45,484 bases of DNA from CALLPQ01 sp039819545 (lineage in GTDB: Bacteria > Pseudomonadota > Alphaproteobacteria > Caulobacterales > Parvularculaceae), in contig JBCBRS010000022.1 of the NCBI GenBank assembly GCA_039819545.1, positions 1 through 45,484 on the forward strand, written 5' to 3'. The translations under genes and the position numbers were made by a program. Below, in pieces: positions 35,236 to 42,667 of the stretch. The stretch's first letter is position 1. Every line of letters starts with the position of its first letter. Under the pieces are notes generated by a model that was not told the origin of the DNA, did not search any database, and saw only the letters and a program-made list of their open reading frames with translations.

Positions 35236-35850
35236 ATGACCAATTATCTTCACCATGGCGATTTGCCCGACACCCTTGACCTTGGCGAATGCGTCGCCGT
35301 GGATAGCGAGACGATGGGGCTGAACCCCATCCGCGATCGGCTTTGCGTGGTGCAACTATCCGCCGGTGATGGCGATGCCCATCTCGTGAAGTTCGACGGT
35401 GAAGAGTACGCGGCCCCAAACCTGCGCCGTCTTCTCGAAGATGAGACCGTCACCAAGATCTTTCATTACGGTCGTTTCGATATGGCCGCCTTTATGATGT
35501 ATCTCGATGTGCAAACAACCCCCGTCTACTGCACCAAAATTGCCTCGCGGCTTGTTCGGACCTACACGGATCGTCATGGGCTGAAAGATCTGTGCCGCGA
35601 ACTGTTGGGCGTTGAAATGTCAAAGAAAGAGCAATCGTCGGACTGGGGTAACAGCGAATTGACAAAGTCGCAGATCGACTATGCAGCGTCCGATGTTCTT
35701 CACCTCCACCGGCTCAAAGCTGCGCTTGACGCCATGCTGATCCGTGAAGGGCGCGACGACCTCGCCAAGGCCTGTTTTGATTTTCTCCCCGTGCGCGCAA
35801 CGCTGGATCTGACCGGCTGGCCCGACATTGACATCTTTGCGCATAGTTAA
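35236..35850 (+). CDS. nrnC: NanoRNase NrnC (DEDDy 3'-5' exonuclease)
   Basis: A 204-residue single-domain exonuclease, about half the length of E. coli RNase D because it lacks HRDC domains. The DEDDy residues are visible: D23 and E25 in AVDSETMGL, D82 in HYGRFDMAAF, and Y149 with D153 in DYAASDVLHL. Length, TRTYTDRHGLK-type motif and the C-terminal end WPDIDIFAHS match Bartonella and Brucella NrnC, which degrades dinucleotides and short oligoribonucleotides and substitutes for Orn in alphaproteobacteria. In relatives nrnC is often followed by lptC-lptA-lptB; those are absent here and a non-coding stretch follows (35851-36180). It is divergent from the DEAD-box helicase across 236 bases. Confidence 0.94.
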   Translation: MTNYLHHGDLPDTLDLGECVAVDSETMGLNPIRDRLCVVQLSAGDGDAHLVKFDGEEYAAPNLRRLLEDETVTKIFHYGRFDMAAFMMYLDVQTTPVYCTKIASRLVRTYTDRHGLKDLCRELLGVEMSKKEQSSDWGNSELTKSQIDYAASDVLHLHRLKAALDAMLIREGRDDLAKACFDFLPVRATLDLTGWPDIDIFAHS

Positions 35851-36180
35851 AGGCCGGGGAACTCTTTGTGCAGCGAGTTGAAAGCGTATCCTTGCAACAG
35901 GCCGAAAACCCGGAACCTTTCTGAGATGGCATTAACAACGATTGATGCTGGACTGGAAATCGAGGTTCCCTCGTTTCGCGCTCGCTCCTCGAAGCGCATC
36001 GCATCCCCTGTTTTCTCCATCATGACCATCACGCAGGTGCCGATCCAGTATTGCAATTCGCATTTGGCGGCACGCGGCGCGACACTGGCTAAAACCCAAA
36101 ACGCAGATACTGGCTCTATTACGCCGCCGGTATTCTGGTCTTTTCGATCGCAGTGGCGTTTAATTTTTAAGCGTGCAGGG
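35851..36180. other. Gap between nrnC and gcvPB, no firm gene
   Basis: I find no convincing gene in these 330 bases. Two things stand out. On the plus strand, 36093-36170 encodes a short open stretch ending in a stop that reads like a basic residue cluster followed by a membrane helix (RRYWLYYAAGILVFSIAVAF), but it has no start and an in-frame stop just before it. On the minus strand a frame from about 36030 to 35847 encodes about 60 plausible residues without a ribosome-binding site. Either may be a remnant, for example of the lptC gene that often follows nrnC, but this is a guess. Confidence 0.35.
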
Positions 36181-37773
36181 CTACTCCGCCGCCTCGAGCA
36201 TTTCCTCCGGCGTCCAACGAAGCTTTGGTTTGCGCGCAGCAGCGGTCTCATCAAGCCTGCGGAATGGCGCAAAGACCGGTGCCGCCTTGAACATCTCATT
36301 ATTGCTCGGCTCTTTCGCCTTGCGCGCGAGCGATAAAAGCGCATCGCAAAACTGATCAAGCTCGCGTTTGGATTCTGACTCCGTTGGTTCAATCAGCATG
36401 GCGCCGCGCACCACCAACGGAAAATACATGGTCATGGGGTGATACCCCTCATCAATCATGGCCTTGGCAAAATCGATGGTTTCAACGCCGGTATCTTTCA
36501 GAAAGCGATCATCGAACAGCGCCTCATGCATGCAATAGCCGTCGAAGGTACTGGTCATTTCGGTTCGCAATCGCGCCATCACATAGTTGGCGTTCAGGAC
36601 AGCATCCTCCGAGGCCTGACGAATACCATCGACCCCGTGGCTAAGCATATAGGCGAGCGCACGGACAAACATGCCCATCTGACCGTGGAAGGCTGTCATG
36701 CGGCCAAAACTCTGGGAGCCTTCCGTATGCCCCTCGTCACCAGCGGCGGCGCGGCGCGTTTCCACAAGCGAAAACCCTTGCCCGTCATGGACCACATAGG
36801 GAATGGGCGCAAACGGCGCCAGCGCTGCCGATAGAACTGTGGGGCCGGAGCCCGGTCCGCCGCCGCCATGGGGCGTTGAAAAGGTCTTGTGCAGATTAAT
36901 GTGCATGGCATCAACGCCAAGATCGCCGGGCCGTGCTTTGCCGGCAATTGCATTGAAGTTCGCCCCATCACAATAGAAATAACCGCCAACGTCGTGCACC
37001 GCATCGGCGATGGCGCGAATGTCACGCTCGAACAGACCGCACGTGTTCGGGTTGGTGACCATGATACCCGCCACATCAGGGCCGAGTTTGGCGCGCAGTG
37101 CATCAAGGTCAACGCGGCCCGTCGCGTCCGCCGGGATCGAATCAACCTTGAAGCCGCACTGGGCCGCCGTTGCGGGATTTGTTCCGTGGGCGGACTCCGG
37201 CGCGAGGACACGGTTGCGGGTTTCTGCTTCGCCTTTCGCCTCGATGGCAGCGCGGATCGCCATCATCCCGCACAATTCGCCGTGGGCCCCGGCCTTTGGC
37301 GACATGGCCACCGCGGGCATGCCGGTCAGGCTTTTTAGCCAATGGGCAAGCTGATCAATCAGGCCGAGTGCGCCCTGCACCGTGGACTGTGGCTGCAGCG
37401 GATGAATATCCGCAAAGCCCGGCACCCGCGCTATTTTCTCGTTGAGGCGCGGATTATGCTTCATGGTGCACGAACCAAGCGGGAAAGGGCCCATATCGAT
37501 TGCATAATTCTTCTGGCTTAGCCGCACGAAGTGTCGCATGGCCTCCGGCTCACTCACACCGGGCAAACCAATCGGATCCGTGCGTTCCATGCCGCCAAGC
37601 CGGGTCCGGCGTCCCTCCGCCTCGGGCAGGTCGACACCGGTGCCGCTGAAATCAGCGAATTCGAAGATCAGCGGCTCGGCAATCTGCAGCGCCTTGTTGC
37701 CGGTATTGGTAACCTTGGCCTCGTTGTGAGTCTCGGTATCCGCAGGTTGTGTTGGTCGACCGGTGGTATTCAT
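36181..37773 (-). CDS. gcvPB: Glycine dehydrogenase (decarboxylating) subunit 2
   Basis: A 530-residue PLP-dependent subunit, in the usual range for the C-terminal half of the split P protein (480-530). It carries the catalytic Lys in NLHKTFSTPHGGGGPG (about Lys296) and DGANFNAI just before it. With GcvPA it decarboxylates glycine and transfers the aminomethyl group to lipoyl-GcvH. The ATG at 37773 begins MNTTGRP and is preferred to the upstream start at 37803. An N-terminal extension of about 35 residues, with ADTETHNEAKVTNTG, is a little longer than in relatives. It is the last gene of the gcvT-H-PA-PB unit, 51 bases after gcvPA. Confidence 0.97.
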   Translation of the reverse strand: MNTTGRPTQPADTETHNEAKVTNTGNKALQIAEPLIFEFADFSGTGVDLPEAEGRRTRLGGMERTDPIGLPGVSEPEAMRHFVRLSQKNYAIDMGPFPLGSCTMKHNPRLNEKIARVPGFADIHPLQPQSTVQGALGLIDQLAHWLKSLTGMPAVAMSPKAGAHGELCGMMAIRAAIEAKGEAETRNRVLAPESAHGTNPATAAQCGFKVDSIPADATGRVDLDALRAKLGPDVAGIMVTNPNTCGLFERDIRAIADAVHDVGGYFYCDGANFNAIAGKARPGDLGVDAMHINLHKTFSTPHGGGGPGSGPTVLSAALAPFAPIPYVVHDGQGFSLVETRRAAAGDEGHTEGSQSFGRMTAFHGQMGMFVRALAYMLSHGVDGIRQASEDAVLNANYVMARLRTEMTSTFDGYCMHEALFDDRFLKDTGVETIDFAKAMIDEGYHPMTMYFPLVVRGAMLIEPTESESKRELDQFCDALLSLARKAKEPSNNEMFKAAPVFAPFRRLDETAAARKPKLRWTPEEMLEAAE

Positions 37774-37824
37774 GGGTGTTCTCACAAAAAAGATCTTTAG
37801 CAAAAAGGTCTGCTGTCTGATGGT

Positions 37825-39165
37825 TTACAAAGCGCGCCGAAGACCATCGGCCAGTTGCTGGATATCATCGTCGCTCACGCACTCCGTCGCGGCGACAATC
37901 AACAGAGTGTCTGCCTCGGGCGTATCCTGCCACAGGCGGCTGCCCGGGACCCCGGCGAGAATGCCGTCTTTGGCAAGCGCCTCAACCACGGCTTCTGCTT
38001 TTTGGGGCAAGCGCAGCGTAAACTCGTTGAAATACGCGCTGGTAAGAACCTCAACGCCGTCAACCGCGCTCAGCGCATCGGCAGTCTTGCACGCCGTCTC
38101 GTGGTTCACCATCGCAAGGCGCCGCAATCCCGTCTCCCCGAGGAGGGCCATATGAGCCGTGAATGCCAGACAGCACAGGCCTGAATTGGTGCAGATATTG
38201 GACGTCGCTTTATCGCGGCGGATATGTTGCTCGCGCGTGGACAGGGTCAAAACAAAGCCGCGTTGCCCGGCGGCATCAACGGTTTCGCCGCATAAGCGCC
38301 CTGGCATCTGGCGCATATATTTTTGTCGGGTCGCAAAAAGCCCCACATAGGGCCCACCAAAGTTCAGGGCATTGCCGATGGATTGCCCCTCACCGACCAC
38401 AATATCAGCACCCTGATCACCAGGACTGCGCAAGGCGCCGAGAGAAATCACTTCCGTGATCACCGCGATCACAAGCGCCCCTTTTTCATGGGCGGCGTCC
38501 GCGATAGGCCGCAAATCCCGGATATTGCCAAAAACATCCGGCGTCTGAACAATCACGCACGATGTATCGTCCGTGATTTGGCTGATAAGGTCCTCCTCAG
38601 CCTGAACATCGAGGGCGTTGATCACCACCTCGTCCCCGGCCAATTCGGAATTGGTGCGCGTCACAGCGCTATAATGCGGGTGCACCCCGCCAGAGAGGAC
38701 AACGCGGCCGCGCCGGGTAATCCTCCGCGCCATCAATGCGGCCTCCGCGCATCCGGTGGAACCGTCATACATGGAGGCGTTTGCAACCTCCATCCCGGTG
38801 AGGGCTGCGACCTGGGTCTGAAACTCAAAGAGATATTGCAAGGTGCCTTGCGCAATTTCGGGCTGGTAGGGCGTGTAGGAGGTTAAAAACTCAGAGCGCT
38901 GAATGATATGATCAACCGTTGCGGGCACGTGATGTTTGTATGCGCCCGCGCCCACAAAGAACGCACTCTCGCTGGCGGTCAGGTTCTTCGCCGCCAGCTT
39001 GCCGAGAGCCCGCTCCACCTGCAATTCGCCTTGATGATCAGGCAGATCAATCTCCGGGTTCAGGGCATTGGCCGGCACATCAGTAAACAGATCATCGATC
39101 GCAGCAGCGCCCACAGTCCGCAACATGGCCTGGCGGTCAGTGGTGTTCAGGGGAAGATAACGCAT
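37825..39165 (-). CDS. gcvPA: Glycine dehydrogenase (decarboxylating) subunit 1
   Basis: A 446-residue protein, the standard size for the N-terminal half of the split glycine-cleavage P protein. MRYLPLNTTDRQAML, FVGAGAYKHHVPATVDHII, SFLTSYTPYQPEIAQG and NASMYDGSTGCAEA are characteristic. It forms the P-protein with GcvPB; the PLP-binding Lys is in the partner, so this half contributes substrate and structural residues. AAGGAA precedes the ATG. It sits 60 bases after gcvH and 51 before gcvPB, all on the minus strand, which indicates one operon under the glycine riboswitch. Confidence 0.98.
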   Translation of the reverse strand: MRYLPLNTTDRQAMLRTVGAAAIDDLFTDVPANALNPEIDLPDHQGELQVERALGKLAAKNLTASESAFFVGAGAYKHHVPATVDHIIQRSEFLTSYTPYQPEIAQGTLQYLFEFQTQVAALTGMEVANASMYDGSTGCAEAALMARRITRRGRVVLSGGVHPHYSAVTRTNSELAGDEVVINALDVQAEEDLISQITDDTSCVIVQTPDVFGNIRDLRPIADAAHEKGALVIAVITEVISLGALRSPGDQGADIVVGEGQSIGNALNFGGPYVGLFATRQKYMRQMPGRLCGETVDAAGQRGFVLTLSTREQHIRRDKATSNICTNSGLCCLAFTAHMALLGETGLRRLAMVNHETACKTADALSAVDGVEVLTSAYFNEFTLRLPQKAEAVVEALAKDGILAGVPGSRLWQDTPEADTLLIVAATECVSDDDIQQLADGLRRAL

Positions 39166-39225
39166 GCGAGAGTTCCTTCAAAAAAGGGCAATGGGCCCAA
39201 AACGCTGATCCGGTCACGGATTGCC

Positions 39226-39594
39226 TCAGGCGTCAGAGAAGTTTTTATAGGCGGCGGCGTCCATCATTGCATCGAGCTCGGCAAGGTTTGAGGGCTTGAT
39301 CTTCACAAACCACGCAGCTCCAGCCGGGTCTTCATTCACCTTGGCGGGCTCATCGACGATGGCGTTATTAACCTCAACAATGTCACCTGAAATCGGGGCA
39401 TAAACGTCGGATGCGGCTTTCACGCTTTCCACAACAGCCATGTCATCGCCCTGGCTGAAGCTTTTGCCCACATCGGGCAGTTCCACAAAAACCACATCGC
39501 CCAATTGCTCAGCGGCGTGGGGTGTGATGCCAATAATGGCGGCATCGCCGTCGACGGTGACCCATTCATGGTCTTTCGTAAATTTTGTTGTCAT
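39226..39594 (-). CDS. gcvH: Glycine cleavage system H protein
   Basis: A 122-residue lipoyl carrier, normal length. It starts with the TKDHEWV motif and carries the lipoylated Lys59 within VVESVKAASD, followed by the SGDIVEVN segment. It shuttles the aminomethyl group from the P protein to GcvT and then its reduced lipoate to the L protein (lpd, not in the window). GAGGAG lies upstream of the ATG. It is 50 bases downstream of gcvT in the same operon. Confidence 0.98.
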   Translation of the reverse strand: MTTKFTKDHEWVTVDGDAAIIGITPHAAEQLGDVVFVELPDVGKSFSQGDDMAVVESVKAASDVYAPISGDIVEVNNAIVDEPAKVNEDPAGAAWFVKIKPSNLAELDAMMDAAAYKNFSDA

Positions 39595-39644
39595 GGAACC
39601 CTATCTCCTCAAGTCCTCTACGAAGGCGGCGCGCGTTGGCTCAC

Positions 39645-40832
39645 TCAGCCGCGATAATAATTCTGCGGCACAAACGGCAGGGCCGCCACGGTAAGCGGGA
39701 CCGGCTTGCCGCGCACGATGGCGGTGAGCGCTGTGCCCTCAGCGCTATGAGCGGTATCCACATAGCCCATGGCAACCGGCCCACCGGCGGTGGGACCAAA
39801 GGTGCCGGAGGTCACAACCCCAATGTCTTCACCCTGTGTGGTTTGCACCACTGCCCCTTCGCGCACCGGCGCGCGGCCTTGTGGTTTTAGACCCACGCGC
39901 AACTGGGCCGGGCCCGCTGACAGTTCGCCCAGAATACGCGGGGCACCGCGAAAGCCGCCCTCTTCGCGGCGGCGCTTACCGATGGCAAAGGCGATATTGC
40001 CCTCCACCGGCGACGTTGTTTCATCGATGTCGTGCCCATAAAGACAGAGCCCCGCCTCCAACCGCAGGGAGTCGCGCGCACCAAGACCGATTGGCATCAC
40101 ATCGGGATGCTCCAGCAGGCGCTTTGCCAGCACTTCGGCGTGGCTATTGGGCACGGAAATTTCAAAACCATCCTCACCGGTATAGCCGCAGCGCGAGACA
40201 AGAAGCGGCACATCTTCACCGTCATGGCCCCACATGATCGGAACCATGGACATAAAGGCCTGAGTACCCGTCTGCGCGAACAGGGTGGCGACCACCGCCG
40301 CCGCCTTTGGCCCCTGCAGCGCCAGAAGCGCGCGATCATCGAGCCGGGTGAGTTTTGCCGTATCGGCGAGGGCAGCCTCAATCTCCGCAAAATCCTCGTC
40401 CTTGCAGGCCGCGTTCACCACCAGAAAGAGCTTGCCGTCGCCTTGCGCCATGGCCGGGCGCGTGATCATCAGATCATCGAGGATACCGCCGGCCTCGTTT
40501 AAGAGGGCAGAATAGCGCAAGCGGCCATGTTTCAGCTTTTTGATCTCACCGGGCACCAGCGTTTCGATCGCGCCAGCAATGGCGTCGTGCGCCTCCGGCG
40601 TACCGAGCGGCTGTTGCGTGGTCTCAAGCCACGCCTGGCCCATATGGGAGACATCAAATAGCCCAGCGGCATTACGGGTATGCTGATGCTCTTTCAGGAC
40701 ACCCGCAGGGAATTGCACCGGCATGTCGTACCCGGCGAAGGGCACCATTTTAGCACCGAGCGCCCCGTGCAATGCATGAAGCGGGGTCTTTTTCAGCGGT
40801 GTTTGCTTTTGTGTTGTTTGCGTTTCAGTCAC
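39645..40832 (-). CDS. gcvT: Aminomethyltransferase (glycine cleavage T protein)
   Basis: A 395-residue T protein, slightly longer than the usual 360-380. TPLHALHGALGAKMVPFAGYDMPVQ, LFDVSHMGQ and SRCGYTGEDGFEI are diagnostic; the C-terminal GcvT_C domain follows (PVREGAVV to GYVDTAH). It releases ammonia from the H-protein intermediate and passes the one-carbon unit to tetrahydrofolate. The start is GTG at 40832, without a strong ribosome-binding site; about 15 N-terminal residues (Thr/Gln/Lys-rich) are of doubtful value, but no better start lies before the conserved region. It is the first gene after the riboswitch, so its translation or transcription is directly controlled by glycine. Confidence 0.97.
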   Translation of the reverse strand: MTETQTTQKQTPLKKTPLHALHGALGAKMVPFAGYDMPVQFPAGVLKEHQHTRNAAGLFDVSHMGQAWLETTQQPLGTPEAHDAIAGAIETLVPGEIKKLKHGRLRYSALLNEAGGILDDLMITRPAMAQGDGKLFLVVNAACKDEDFAEIEAALADTAKLTRLDDRALLALQGPKAAAVVATLFAQTGTQAFMSMVPIMWGHDGEDVPLLVSRCGYTGEDGFEISVPNSHAEVLAKRLLEHPDVMPIGLGARDSLRLEAGLCLYGHDIDETTSPVEGNIAFAIGKRRREEGGFRGAPRILGELSAGPAQLRVGLKPQGRAPVREGAVVQTTQGEDIGVVTSGTFGPTAGGPVAMGYVDTAHSAEGTALTAIVRGKPVPLTVAALPFVPQNYYRG

Positions 40833-40856
40833 GACACGGTCAGCCAGCGTTCATGC

Positions 40857-40900
40857 CACCACGAAAATCTTGTGGTGATGCGTCGTCTCATCCAGACGAC
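40857..40900 (-). promoter_or_regulatory. Hairpins of the probable riboswitch expression platform
   Basis: Between the second aptamer and gcvT the minus-strand RNA can form GTCGTCT-N5-AGACGAC (40900-40882) and then CACCAC-N9-GTGGTG (40877-40857). Neither is followed by a clear U-run, so control may work through translation initiation at the GTG start, or by refolding with the aptamer's 3' end. Confidence 0.55.
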
Positions 40901-40902
40901 AT

Positions 40903-41124
40903 GAACCCCGGCTGTTCGGGTGCCTGAGAGATTTCGCTGTCGCCTCCCCATTCAAAGGGAGATCGCCAACCTGGCTCCTTCGGCGAGACGAGGGGGCTCA
41001 CATAGTTAAACCCGGTCTTCTTTCCAGCCTGTCTTGTTTCGCGCGGTCCCTGATGCCTGAGAGTTTCCGGGGTGGTTGCTCCTTCGGCGGCGCGACTTTT
41101 ATTAGCTACGCACTCTCCCGCGAG
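40903..41124 (-). promoter_or_regulatory. Tandem glycine riboswitch
   Basis: Two glycine aptamers lie in series on the minus strand upstream of gcvT. Aptamer 1 (about 41124-41041) opens with GCGGGAGAG and has CCGAAGGAGCAA, then AACTCTCAGGCA and AGGGACCGC. Aptamer 2 (about 41015-40903) has CCGAAGGAGCC and ATCTCTCAGGCA. These paired GAAGGAGC and CTCTCAGG cores are the hallmark of the cooperative glycine riboswitch, which turns on glycine-cleavage genes when glycine is abundant. The linker between the two is longer than in many cases. The second aptamer lacks an obvious GGGAGAG 5' strand. Confidence 0.95.
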
Positions 41125-41132
41125 AAGACATA

Positions 41133-41160
41133 ACCCTAGCCCTGACGACGGGTGAGTCAA
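41133..41160 (-). promoter_or_regulatory. Promoter of the gcv operon
   Basis: On the minus strand TTGACT (41160-41155), a 16-bp spacer and TAGGGT (41138-41133) form a good sigma-70 promoter. The predicted start is near 41126, at the 5' edge of the first glycine aptamer, which is the expected geometry. Confidence 0.65.
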
Positions 41161-41244
41161 TGCTTCTGTTGGGGTGCTCCGGGCTCGCGGGCAGCACTCT
41201 ACCTGGTCAAAAAGGTCGCAGACGCCGCGTGCGAAACTGGATGA

Positions 41245-41550
41245 TTACGCCACAGAGTGCTTGGTCGTATCGTCCTGATTGAGCCGGTCGCGCAATTCCT
41301 TGCCCGCTTTGAAATAGGGCGCCCACTTTTCCTCAATGGCAACACTTTCGCCTGAGCGGGGGTTGCGCCCCACCCGCGCCGGGCGATGTTTCACCGAAAA
41401 CGCCCCAAACCCGCGCAACTCAACCCGGTCACCCCGGGCAAGGGCATCGCTGATCTCATCAAAAACAATCGAGACAATCCGCTCCACATCCCGGTAATAG
41501 AGATTTGGATTTTCGTCAGCGAGCTTTTGGATCAGTTCCGATTTAATCAT
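41245..41550 (-). CDS. ihfB: Integration host factor subunit beta
   Basis: A 101-residue DNABII protein. It begins MIKSELIQKLADENPNLYYRDVER, the IHF-beta signature rather than HU or IHF-alpha. The DNA-inserting arm has GRNPRSGE with the intercalating Pro64. With IHF-alpha it forms a heterodimer that bends DNA sharply at specific sites and takes part in nucleoid structure, recombination and gene regulation. It normally follows rpsA in many proteobacteria; here it stands alone, divergent from ubiE and upstream of the gcv promoter on the same strand. The 41551-41783 intergenic region contains four 11-bp imperfect repeats. Confidence 0.96.
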   Translation of the reverse strand: MIKSELIQKLADENPNLYYRDVERIVSIVFDEISDALARGDRVELRGFGAFSVKHRPARVGRNPRSGESVAIEEKWAPYFKAGKELRDRLNQDDTTKHSVA

Positions 41551-41592
41551 ATCAATCCCCCAAATCCTTTTCGCGAACCCATCTGATTAGCA

Positions 41593-41636
41593 CTTGATCG
41601 GCGCTTGGTCGGCTCTTCGTTGGCCCTTCGTTGGCT
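41593..41636. repeat. Four 11-bp imperfect tandem repeats between ihfB and ubiE
   Basis: Four consecutive units, CTTGATCGGCG, CTTGGTCGGCT, CTTCGTTGGCC and CTTCGTTGGCT, run from 41593 to 41636 with a partial fifth. The 11-bp period equals about one helical turn, so each unit presents the same DNA face. They lie about 45 bases upstream of the ihfB start and 150 upstream of ubiE. They could be protein-binding sites or simply a slippage product. Confidence 0.7.
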
Positions 41637-41783
41637 TTGGCCCGATAAACTTTGGGTTCGTCGATAAAACCCTCGTAAATTCATGGGCTTACCCCTACAT
41701 AGGGCGCGCTGGAAAAGTCTCAAATTAGCGATGCGGCGTCAAGCCACTTAACCAGCCTTTCCCAACCGGTTAAGGACAGGGCC

Positions 41784-42587
41784 ATGAATAATCCCACCGA
41801 CCTGAAAACCACTGAAACCATTGATTTCGGTTTTGAAACCATCGGCCGCCACCAGAAGCAGCGGCGGGTACGCGGCGTTTTTGACAGTGTTGCCGGCAAT
41901 TACGATCTGATGAATGACCTGATGTCCGCCGGTATCCACCGCATCTGGAAATCGGTGCTGTTGGACCGGTTGATGCCGCGGCCGGGTCAGCATTTGCTCG
42001 ACGTGGCGGGCGGCACCGGTGATGTGGGAATCGGCTTTTTGAAACGCGCGGAGGAGTGGGCGCATCTGCATCCCGCTCGGGTTGAGGGCAAGGCGCCGGC
42101 AATCGCGAGCCTGTGCGATATCAATCATGAAATGCTTAAAGCCGGGCAAAGCCGTACCGGCCACGGCCTTGATGATCAAATCTCCCGAATTTGTGGGAAT
42201 GCGGAGCAATTGCCATTGCCTGCACGCAGTGTGGATGCATATTCCATCGCCTTTGGTATCCGCAATGTGACCGACCGGGAATCGGCCTTGCGCGAGGCCT
42301 GCCGGGTTTTGCGGCCAGGCGGGCGGTTCATCTGCCTGGAATTCTCTCACCTTATTCTGGAGAGCCTGCAGAAGCTTTATGATCAGTACTCGTTCAATGT
42401 CATCCCATGGCTCGGAGAACAGGTAACGGGTGACCGCGCCTCCTATCAATATCTCGTCGAGTCGATCCGTAAATTTCCCACACAGGATGCATTCGCCGCC
42501 CAGATCCGAAGAGCCGGGTTCTCCCGCGTGAAAGTTGAAAATCTCACCGGCGGCGTGGCAGCCCTGCATATGGCGTGGCGATTGTAG
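41784..42587 (+). CDS. ubiE: Ubiquinone/menaquinone C-methyltransferase UbiE
   Basis: A 267-residue SAM-dependent methyltransferase of normal length. VFDSVAGNYDLMNDLMSAGIHRIWK, the SAM motif LLDVAGGTGDVG, DINHEML, FGIRNVTD and RVLRPGGRF are the UbiE/COQ5 signatures. It methylates the ring of 2-polyprenyl-6-methoxybenzoquinol in ubiquinone synthesis. AAGGACAGG precedes the ATG. An unusual roughly 15-residue insertion (EEWAHLHPARVEGKAP) lies after the SAM motif, but similar loops occur in alphaproteobacterial relatives. It is followed after 80 bases by ubiB and then coaBC, the conserved alphaproteobacterial order. Confidence 0.97.
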   Translation: MNNPTDLKTTETIDFGFETIGRHQKQRRVRGVFDSVAGNYDLMNDLMSAGIHRIWKSVLLDRLMPRPGQHLLDVAGGTGDVGIGFLKRAEEWAHLHPARVEGKAPAIASLCDINHEMLKAGQSRTGHGLDDQISRICGNAEQLPLPARSVDAYSIAFGIRNVTDRESALREACRVLRPGGRFICLEFSHLILESLQKLYDQYSFNVIPWLGEQVTGDRASYQYLVESIRKFPTQDAFAAQIRRAGFSRVKVENLTGGVAALHMAWRL

Positions 42588-42667
42588 CCTGTTTTTTGTG
42601 TCCAATGTCGCGTCGTCACTTTGTCAGTTTGCCTCTTCATCCTTTTTAACGTCCAAGATACCCATAC

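Noticed and set aside
35866..36336. Plus-strand frame of 156 codons after nrnC
   Set aside because: Its second half is antisense to gcvPB and its first half has no recognisable domain or ribosome-binding site.
41748..42605. Minus-strand frame of 285 codons opposite ubiE
   Set aside because: UbiE on the plus strand carries all family signatures.
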